A DNA stretch of 19,183 nt, taken from positions 1-19,183 of the forward strand of contig CAYHMW010000020.1 of NCBI GenBank assembly GCA_964357925.1. Reading direction: 5' to 3'. Below, one piece after another: positions 14,625 to 19,183 of the stretch. Under the pieces are notes generated by a model, which did not search any database, was not told where the DNA came from, and saw nothing but the letters and a program-made list of their open reading frames with translations. Origin of the DNA: CAYHMW01 sp964357925 (GTDB taxonomy: Bacteria > Patescibacteriota > Microgenomatia > UBA8517). Numbering within the stretch: position 1 is the first letter of the stretch; each line of letters starts with the position of its first letter. Both the position numbers and the translations under genes were made by a program.

Positions 14625-15275
14625 ATGCAGGTATTTTTGAATAAAGCGCTTTTGCTTTTTGTCGCTCCTGTTCCTGCGGCCTTAACATGGAATTGGTTTC
14701 AACCTGCACGTGCTATGGTTTTGTATGTTTATTTAGCAATTATCGGTGGGTGTGGATTGGCTTTTGTGTTTTTTGAAATTAGAAGGGTTTCCAGAATTGT
14801 CTATTTTGGTTCCCTCGCGGCATTTGTTTTGTATCTTCATCTTTGTGGTTTGTATCTTTGGGATTCTATAAGAATTCAATTACCCGCGCAGGTTATGGGA
14901 AATTGGCAACCTGGGTTTCGGGAAAGTGTGCCTTTGGTTATGAAATATCTTGATTCATATAATAAAGTTATTATCGATACTCCACATGCGCAGCCTTATA
15001 TTTTCTTTTTGTTTTATGGCAGGTATGATCCTCTTCGGTATGTACAGGAGCTTGACTTGGAAAAAATAGGTATACCAAGAAAAATTTATGATTTTGGGAA
15101 AATTGAGTTTAAAGAAGTAAATGATATTTCCCAAATTGAGAAAGGGACAATGATGGTTTTGTGGGATGGGACAGCAATGTTTGGAAAAATGCCATTTGAT
15201 AGGGTGAAGGTATTGGGAAAGGTGACAACTCTTGATAATTATCCATTGGTGGAAATTGTGGGAGTGGAAAAGTGA
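14625..15275 (+). pseudogene. C-terminal half of a GT39/PMT-type glycosyltransferase
   Basis: About 216 residues matching only the C-terminal part of dolichyl-phosphate-mannose-type membrane glycosyltransferases: a membrane strand APVPAALTWNWFQPAR, two further helices, then an extracytoplasmic domain with QPYIFFLFYGRYDP and a long mixed tail ending IVGVEK. Members normally have 500 or more residues, with the catalytic Asp-containing loop near the N-terminus; that half is missing here, so the fragment should be inactive. The frame can be extended upstream to a TTG at 14556, but the added residues (for example SPFDWFPMPRPMASM) look like antisense of the minus-strand remnant. The break is probably near 14625. 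The 3' end is intact. Confidence 0.65.
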
Positions 15276-15297
15276 AGATAATGTATTATTATGAATT

Positions 15298-16281
15298 GTG
15301 TATCTACCCCAAAAATTAAAGAAAGGTGATTTGATTAGATTGATAGCTCCTTCTGGGTCTTATGCGATAGTGAATTCAGAGCAGAGAGAAATTGCTCGAA
15401 GACGTTTCGAAGAGGATTTAGGTTTAAAAATTAGCTTTGGAGTGCATGTAGAAGAGATTGATGAATTCAAATCTAGCTCGATTGAATCAAGGCTCACAGA
15501 TTTACATGAAGCCTTTTTGGACGATGAAGTAAAAGGGATAATATGCATAGAAGGGGGGTTTAATTCTAATCAGCTTTTGCCTTATGTAGATTGGGATTTG
15601 ATTAAGTCACATCCTAAAATTTTTGTTGGATACTCAGATATTACAGTGTTAAATAATGCAATACTAATAAAAACTGGGATGATTAGTTATTCTGGTCCAA
15701 TGTATTCGACAATGGGAATGAAAAAGGGTTATGAGTACATGCTTCTTTATTTTAAAAAATGCTTGATGGAAGACGGTGAATACGAAATTGTTCCAGGGGA
15801 ATACACAAGCGATGATGATTGGGAGGGGGATCAGGAGAATAGAACTTTCACGAAGAATGAAGGAGTGTGGGTAATCAATGAAGGTGTGATTGAAGGGGAA
15901 ATAGTTGGAGGGAACTTGAGTTCTCTAGCTCTTTTATTTGGGACCGAATATATGCCGAGTTTGGAAAATAAAATTCTGTTTTTGGAGGAGGATTATGAAT
16001 GGCAGCTGAAGCATGTGGACAGGTGTATCACCGGACTAACACAGACACCTTATTTTGAAAATGTAATGGGCATAGTCTGGGGCAGGTTTGAAGGGACCTC
16101 GGGTGTGAGCAGGGACAATTTAATACAAATGACTAAAAATAATGAAAAACTAAAGAGTTTGCCGATGATTGGGAATGTTGATTTTGGCCATGCAAACCCC
16201 AAGGCAACTATCCCAATAGGAGGAAAAGCCAGAATAGAAGTTGCTGGCGATCGAGTTAAAATCATTATGCTTACTCACTAA
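15298..16281 (+). CDS. LD-carboxypeptidase, peptidase family S66
   Basis: A 327-residue serine peptidase that removes the terminal D-amino acid from tetrapeptides in peptidoglycan recycling, or alternatively cleaves microcin C-like or peptide-nucleotide compounds (MccF branch). Nucleophile Ser113 sits in GYSDIT, the acidic residue in LFLEED (Glu230/Glu231) and His298 in DFGHANPKATIPIG. EIVGGNLSSL (201-210) is also typical. The segment DDDWEGDQENRTF (172-184) between the halves resembles the longer loop of the MccF branch, so that function is a real alternative. Translation starts at GTG, with TATTAT 5 nt upstream and no Shine-Dalgarno. There is no signal peptide, so it is cytoplasmic. Base use is A-rich compared with the genes on either side. 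Confidence 0.9.
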   Translation: MYLPQKLKKGDLIRLIAPSGSYAIVNSEQREIARRRFEEDLGLKISFGVHVEEIDEFKSSSIESRLTDLHEAFLDDEVKGIICIEGGFNSNQLLPYVDWDLIKSHPKIFVGYSDITVLNNAILIKTGMISYSGPMYSTMGMKKGYEYMLLYFKKCLMEDGEYEIVPGEYTSDDDWEGDQENRTFTKNEGVWVINEGVIEGEIVGGNLSSLALLFGTEYMPSLENKILFLEEDYEWQLKHVDRCITGLTQTPYFENVMGIVWGRFEGTSGVSRDNLIQMTKNNEKLKSLPMIGNVDFGHANPKATIPIGGKARIEVAGDRVKIIMLTH

Positions 16282-16308
16282 TTTTTTCCTCTCCGATACG
16301 GATAGGAG

Positions 16309-16336
16309 TTGGTGAAATATTTATAGTTGATACAAT
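16309..16336 (+). promoter_or_regulatory. Candidate promoter of the Nudix gene
   Basis: TTGGTG (16309-16314) and TACAAT (16331-16336) are 16 bp apart. Transcription would start near 16343, exactly at an ATG that opens an 18-codon frame (MSKLSVGIH...) ending at 16399, before the Nudix start. That short frame may be chance. The leader has a purine-rich AAGAGAAAGAAG before the Nudix ATG. Confidence 0.3.
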
Positions 16337-16415
16337 ACCTATATGAGCAAGCTTTCAGTAGGGATTCACTTTTCACTGGCCCAACTAATAGGGGATTAAG
16401 AGAAAGAAGATAAAT

Positions 16416-16850
16416 ATGAAACAAGATTTTGCATTTGGAGCTATAGTCTTTAAAAACGAAGATGGAGTGGATAAGGTACTTCTTGCGAAGAAGCCTCAAT
16501 TCACAAGTTGGGATTTGCCGAAAGGTCATAGAGAGGAGGGAGAAGATGATAAAGCTGCAGCACTTCGTGAGGTTTCAGAAGAGACTGGGTATAAGCAAAT
16601 TGTAATTACTGATAATAAAGTAAGTGTTAACTATGAAGCGGAAAAGAATGGTGAGAAGTTGCAAAAGACTGTTACGTTTTATTTAGGAGAACACAACGTT
16701 GATGAGGTTCCAGAGCAGCATTTAGACGACGATGAAGACGAACATGGGATGGATGTGAAGTGGGTCCCAGTTAATGAAGCGGTTGATCTTCTTACGTTTG
16801 CTCCATTTAAGTCTGCACTTGTGCAGGCGATGGAGAAAAGGGCTATATAA
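16416..16850 (+). CDS. Nudix hydrolase
   Basis: A 144-residue pyrophosphohydrolase. The Nudix box is exact: Gly37-x5-Glu43-x7-REVSEETGY (51-59). The opening FAFGAIVFK and the PKGH just before the box, with W32, resemble the diadenosine tetraphosphate (Ap4A) hydrolase branch rather than MutT proper, though the substrate cannot be fixed from this. A very acidic loop (DDDEDEHG) lies before the final strand. It follows the S66 gene in the same direction with its own candidate promoter. Confidence 0.92.
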   Translation: MKQDFAFGAIVFKNEDGVDKVLLAKKPQFTSWDLPKGHREEGEDDKAAALREVSEETGYKQIVITDNKVSVNYEAEKNGEKLQKTVTFYLGEHNVDEVPEQHLDDDEDEHGMDVKWVPVNEAVDLLTFAPFKSALVQAMEKRAI

Positions 16851-16853
16851 ATA

Positions 16854-16963
16854 TATAATAGCTCGATATGTCGTCTTTAAAAGTAGGCACAATCAACGAA
16901 GAAAAACATATTTATCTTTCCACTTCAGCTTCCACCCACCAAATCCTCGGAAAGAGAGAATAA
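16854..16963 (+). other. Possible 31-codon leaderless ORF or coding remnant
   Basis: A consensus TATAAT (16854-16859) stands 8 nt before an ATG at 16868 that opens a 31-codon frame (MSSLKVGTINEEKHIYLSTS..., stop TAA near 16963). The spacing is the same as at recognised leaderless genes in this window. A second coding-like piece (IIVERDVLGRIVHSKAP) follows in another frame, so the stretch may instead be a frameshifted remnant. No family recognised. The rest of 16851-17035 shows nothing else. Confidence 0.2.
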
Positions 16964-17035
16964 TCGTGGAGCGTGATGTATTGGGAAGAATAGTACATTC
17001 TAAAGCTCCCTTGTTTTTGATAAAATAATAAAACT

Positions 17036-17728
17036 ATGAAAACAGTTGGTATTATTGGTGGGCTAGGACCAGAAACTACTTCTGAGTTTTATCTCGACCT
17101 TGTTTTTTCGTGCGCCAAGAAAAGTAAAACAGCAAGACCGCCAATTATTATTTCAAGCGTTCCGCTCCCATATCAAATTGAAGAAGATTTGATTTTAAGA
17201 AGCGAGGGTATGGAGCGATATATTCCATATCTCACAGCAGAAGCCCAAAGACTTGAGAAAGCAGGAGCAAATTTTATCGTTATGCCTTGTAATTCGCTCC
17301 ATGTATTCATAAAACAGATTCGGGATTCAGTTAATGTTCCCGTTTTAAGTATTGTCGAAGAAACAGTGAAGTTTCTCAAACGAGAAAATATGAATAAAGT
17401 TGGCATTGTCTCAACATCAGCAACGATAAAAAATAAACTTTACGAAAATGCCTTTTCCGAAAATGGAATTGAGTATCTTGCCCCAAACGAACTTCAGCAA
17501 GCCAGAATGGGTAAATTCATTCTAAGCCTTGTCCTTGGGCAACAAAAAAATAGAGACCGCGAGGAACTTATCAGTATTATCAATGAGTTTGACGGCAAGG
17601 GTTTAGATTGCGTTATTCTGGCTTGCACGGATTTGCAACTTCTCATTCCTACTCATAAGAATCTCAGAATATTCGACACGATGAAGATATTTGCTGATGT
17701 GACTGTTCAGGAGATTATGAAGGATTAA
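17036..17728 (+). CDS. Aspartate/glutamate racemase family protein
   Basis: A 230-residue cofactor-independent racemase. Both catalytic cysteines are present: Cys85 in MPCNSLH and Cys197 in LACTDL, in two similar halves. The start KTVGIIGGLGPE is the usual N-terminal signature. Family members interconvert L- and D-Asp or Glu (or broader amino acids); D-amino acids would feed peptidoglycan, which fits the wall enzymes nearby. True MurI glutamate racemases have somewhat different motifs, so the broader YgeA-like Asp/Glu racemase group is the better call. The codon use is A- and C-richer than in YchF next door, consistent with transfer. TAAAAT lies 9 nt before the ATG. Confidence 0.9.
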   Translation: MKTVGIIGGLGPETTSEFYLDLVFSCAKKSKTARPPIIISSVPLPYQIEEDLILRSEGMERYIPYLTAEAQRLEKAGANFIVMPCNSLHVFIKQIRDSVNVPVLSIVEETVKFLKRENMNKVGIVSTSATIKNKLYENAFSENGIEYLAPNELQQARMGKFILSLVLGQQKNRDREELISIINEFDGKGLDCVILACTDLQLLIPTHKNLRIFDTMKIFADVTVQEIMKD

Positions 17729-17803
17729 GAATTTGCCTCCCAAGAAAATTTTAAATCATTTTTCTTCAATTAATAACTTTGACTTCTGTTAAAATATGGG
17801 GAT

Positions 17804-18847
17804 ATGAGTTTACAGATTGGGATAGTGGGGTTGCCGAATGTGGGGAAGTCGACCTTGTTTAATGCACTTCTTCGGAAACAGGCCTCCTTCGCTGAAGCTA
17901 CGGCGGGCCAGGCAAGCTTAACTAAGGGGGCGCAGACTGGTAACTTTCCATTTACCACAATAGAGCCGAATATTGGTGTCGTCCCTGTTCCTGACGATCG
18001 GCTCCAAAAACTAGCTGGTGTGATTGGAAATAATCCTACTCTTGTGCCGGCTGTGGTGGAATTTGTAGATATTGCTGGGATTATTGAGGGGGCTCATAAA
18101 GGAGAAGGACTTGGGAATAAATTCCTTCATCATATTCGTGAAGTTGATGCGATTTGTTATGTGCTTCGAGCTTTTAATGATGAAAATATAATTCGAGAAG
18201 GGAGTAAAAGTCCAAAAGATGATTTAGAGATATTAAAAACTGAATTGGATTTGGCAGATTTAGAGACTGAAGACCGGGCCGCCGCCAAGGCTAAGGCCGG
18301 TAAGGAAAAAGTGAACGAATTGCCGCTATTTCGGAATAAACCGATGTTGATTGTTTTAAATGTTAGTGAGAGTGACTTAAAGGATTCAGAGAAAATTGAG
18401 AAAGATTTTGCTAAAGTTGTGGGAGTTGAGCAGAATCAGGTGATCGCAATTTGCGCAAAACTAGAGGAAGATCTGGCTTCACTTCAATCAGATGAAGCGG
18501 CAGTTTATTTAAATGAAGTGGGAGTTTCTTCGACGGGATTGGAACGTCTAATTAAGAAAGCCTTTGAGACTTTAGGGCTAATTACTTTTCTGACTGCTGG
18601 TGAGAAAGAGGTACGGGCTTGGACTATCCATGATGGAGCGCTTGCACCCCAAGCGGCTGGAACGATACATACTGACTTTGAAAAAAAGTTCATAAAGGCT
18701 GATGTGTGCGATTTTGATGATTTTATTGGAAGTCCGCCAGCTGGCGGAGGCTGGAAAAATGCGAGAGAAAAGGGGAAAGTGAGGATCGAGGGAAGAGATT
18801 ATGTGATGCGTGATGGAGATGTGGTGGAATTTAGGATTGGATCATAG
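17804..18847 (+). CDS. ychF: YchF/Obg-like ATPase with two palindrome-type insertions
   Basis: A 347-residue translation-associated P-loop NTPase that binds the ribosome. The P-loop GLPNVGKS (9-16), switch region NFPFTTIEPN, DIAG (G3) and the G4 variant NVSE, which makes the family prefer ATP over GTP, are intact. The C-terminal TGS domain ends RDYVMRDGDVVEFR. Two parts do not fit the family: residues about 23-39 (including ASFAEATAGQASL) are extra, just after the P-loop helix, and GSPPAGGG near the C-terminus adds about five residues encoded by a 16-bp palindrome. Both keep the frame. TAAAAT is 8 nt before the ATG and there is no Shine-Dalgarno. The gene is convergent with the last gene of the window. 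Confidence 0.97.
   Translation: MSLQIGIVGLPNVGKSTLFNALLRKQASFAEATAGQASLTKGAQTGNFPFTTIEPNIGVVPVPDDRLQKLAGVIGNNPTLVPAVVEFVDIAGIIEGAHKGEGLGNKFLHHIREVDAICYVLRAFNDENIIREGSKSPKDDLEILKTELDLADLETEDRAAAKAKAGKEKVNELPLFRNKPMLIVLNVSESDLKDSEKIEKDFAKVVGVEQNQVIAICAKLEEDLASLQSDEAAVYLNEVGVSSTGLERLIKKAFETLGLITFLTAGEKEVRAWTIHDGALAPQAAGTIHTDFEKKFIKADVCDFDDFIGSPPAGGGWKNAREKGKVRIEGRDYVMRDGDVVEFRIGS
17870..17920 (+). repeat. In-frame insertion element in ychF, 5' site
   Basis: Codons 23-39 have no counterpart in E. coli YchF, where NAL is followed directly by TKAG. The DNA is locally GC-rich and contains the hairpin CTTCGCTGAAG plus imperfectly complementary flanks GGCCTCC and GGCGGGCC. It resembles the short GC-rich elements I recall seeing repeated inside CPR genes, translated as FAEATAG-like peptides. 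The recollection needs a database check. Confidence 0.5.
18733..18748. repeat. Perfect 16-bp palindrome inside ychF, 3' site
   Basis: TCCGCCAGCTGGCGGA is its own reverse complement and encodes the extra residues in GSPPAGGG. Its GC content is far above the surrounding coding sequence, and it sits in a surface loop of the C-terminal domain. This is consistent with a small palindromic repeat element that inserted in frame. Confidence 0.6.
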
Positions 18848-18877
18848 GCGCCCGTTGAATATCTCCTCAGGGCGCTT
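18846..18877. terminator. Hairpin between convergent ychF and small membrane gene
   Basis: AGGCGCCC (18846-18853) pairs with GGGCGCTT (18870-18877) with one G-U pair, around a 16-nt loop. It overlaps the stop codons of both convergent genes, so it may end transcription from both sides. There is no T-tract on either side, so it is not a classical intrinsic terminator. Confidence 0.35.
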
Positions 18878-19067
18878 AGTCTTTGCCGGCTATCCTTATA
18901 TAGATTTGGACTACTAGGATCCATAAAAGGTAGACTCCCCAAAGTGTGACTGACAGAGCTACAATTGGAACCCATACTCGTTTCTGTAACATCCCAAAGT
19001 AGATGATTGGGAATGAAAGGACATAGAGCGAACAGAATGTTAAAGTGATCGTTAGAAAGAGATCCAA
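18876..19067 (-). CDS. 63-residue two-helix membrane protein, TTG start
   Basis: I do not recognise the family. Two hydrophobic helices (about 3-25 and 31-56) are joined by a short basic turn (LQKRVW), and the end is basic (RIAGKD). The TTG start is supported by GAAAGGA about 8 nt upstream and by a promoter with correct spacing further up. The gene converges on ychF, ending 28 nt from its stop. Confidence 0.6.
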   Translation of the reverse strand: MDLFLTITLTFCSLYVLSFPIIYFGMLQKRVWVPIVALSVTLWGVYLLWILVVQIYIRIAGKD

Positions 19068-19095
19068 AGGTGATTCCTTTCACTTCGATGGCGAT

Positions 19096-19124
19096 ATTAT
19101 GGTGTTTTCTATAGTGTGAGTCAA
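19096..19124 (-). promoter_or_regulatory. Promoter of the 63-residue membrane protein gene
   Basis: On the minus strand TTGACT (19124-19119) and CATAAT (19101-19096) are 17 bp apart. The predicted leader of about 20 nt includes a Shine-Dalgarno (GAAAGGA), so this unit is not leaderless. The last 59 bases of the window hold only the palindrome TACATGTA and no gene I can see. Confidence 0.5.
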
Positions 19125-19183
19125 TTCGTTGTACTGGACGCATACATTCCGGAAAACTACATGTATGTTTGCATGTACTCTGT

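Noticed and set aside
16286..16310. Hairpin TCCTCTCCG/CGGATAGGA after the S66 gene as a terminator
   Set aside because: The stem has a mismatch and the T-run precedes it on the plus strand instead of following, so the polarity is wrong for either direction.
16774..17028. Plus-strand open frame overlapping the Nudix 3' end
   Set aside because: The first half is a shifted frame of the Nudix gene. Only the last part (about 16950-17028) looks coding, too short to call; it is mentioned with the 16854 feature.
18799..19143. Minus-strand open frame of 114 codons at the right end
   Set aside because: It runs antisense through the ychF 3' end and overlaps the better supported 63-residue gene in another frame; the promoter and Shine-Dalgarno there serve the smaller gene.
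1..19183. Recoded TGA (Gly) as in Gracilibacteria/SR1
   Set aside because: Several intact genes end at TGA at the expected family length, and no conserved domain reads through an in-frame TGA.

Overview
The window looks like chromosomal DNA from a Candidate Phyla Radiation (Patescibacteria) bacterium or a close relative. The evidence is AT-biased DNA, very tight gene packing, many small membrane proteins of unknown function, a KaiC-like protein, a VKOR-thioredoxin fusion, and short palindrome-bearing insertions inside the conserved GTPase YchF. TGA ends several intact genes (e.g. 3553, 4998, 6628), so the Gracilibacteria/SR1 code in which TGA is Gly is not used. The lineage call is an inference. 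I see no rRNA, tRNA, CRISPR array or complete insertion sequence.

Layout. 99-3141: a VKOR-thioredoxin disulfide-forming protein, a large unknown membrane protein, and a secreted lytic-transglycosylase-like enzyme. 3179-4998: a VOC protein, a 46-residue membrane peptide with a near-perfect Shine-Dalgarno, and a ferric-reductase-like flavocytochrome. 4988-6628: a Fic AMPylator and a divergent MgtE-type channel, with a 10-bp-phased repeat array between them. 6673-9967: the most interesting locus, a dual-domain KaiC-like ATPase that keeps the KaiC autophosphorylation residues. It is co-directional with a membrane HAMP receptor that has no output domain, and divergent from a stand-alone CheY-like receiver, with the two -35 boxes forming one palindrome. 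9989-11855: a ZIP transporter, a membrane-anchored unknown protein and a CBS-pair protein. 11856-13582: a decayed flavin-reductase fragment, a class 3 lipase and a secreted amidase. 13598-15275: an unknown membrane protein followed by a gene graveyard, with an unrecognised remnant on each strand and the C-terminal half of a GT39-type glycosyltransferase. 15298-17728: an S66 peptidase, a Nudix hydrolase and an Asp/Glu racemase, in DNA whose base skew differs from the rest. 17804-19067: YchF and a convergent small membrane protein.

Themes. Several enzymes act on peptidoglycan or its precursors (transglycosylase-like, amidase, LD-carboxypeptidase, racemase). Metal and redox handling recurs (MgtE, ZIP, ferric reductase, VKOR). 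Many first genes of transcription units have a -10-like hexamer only 5-12 nt before the start codon and no usable Shine-Dalgarno, which implies leaderless transcripts. Genes with a longer leader or an internal operon position instead carry a clear Shine-Dalgarno. The plus strand is G+T-rich across most of the window whichever strand is coding, which fits a leading strand.
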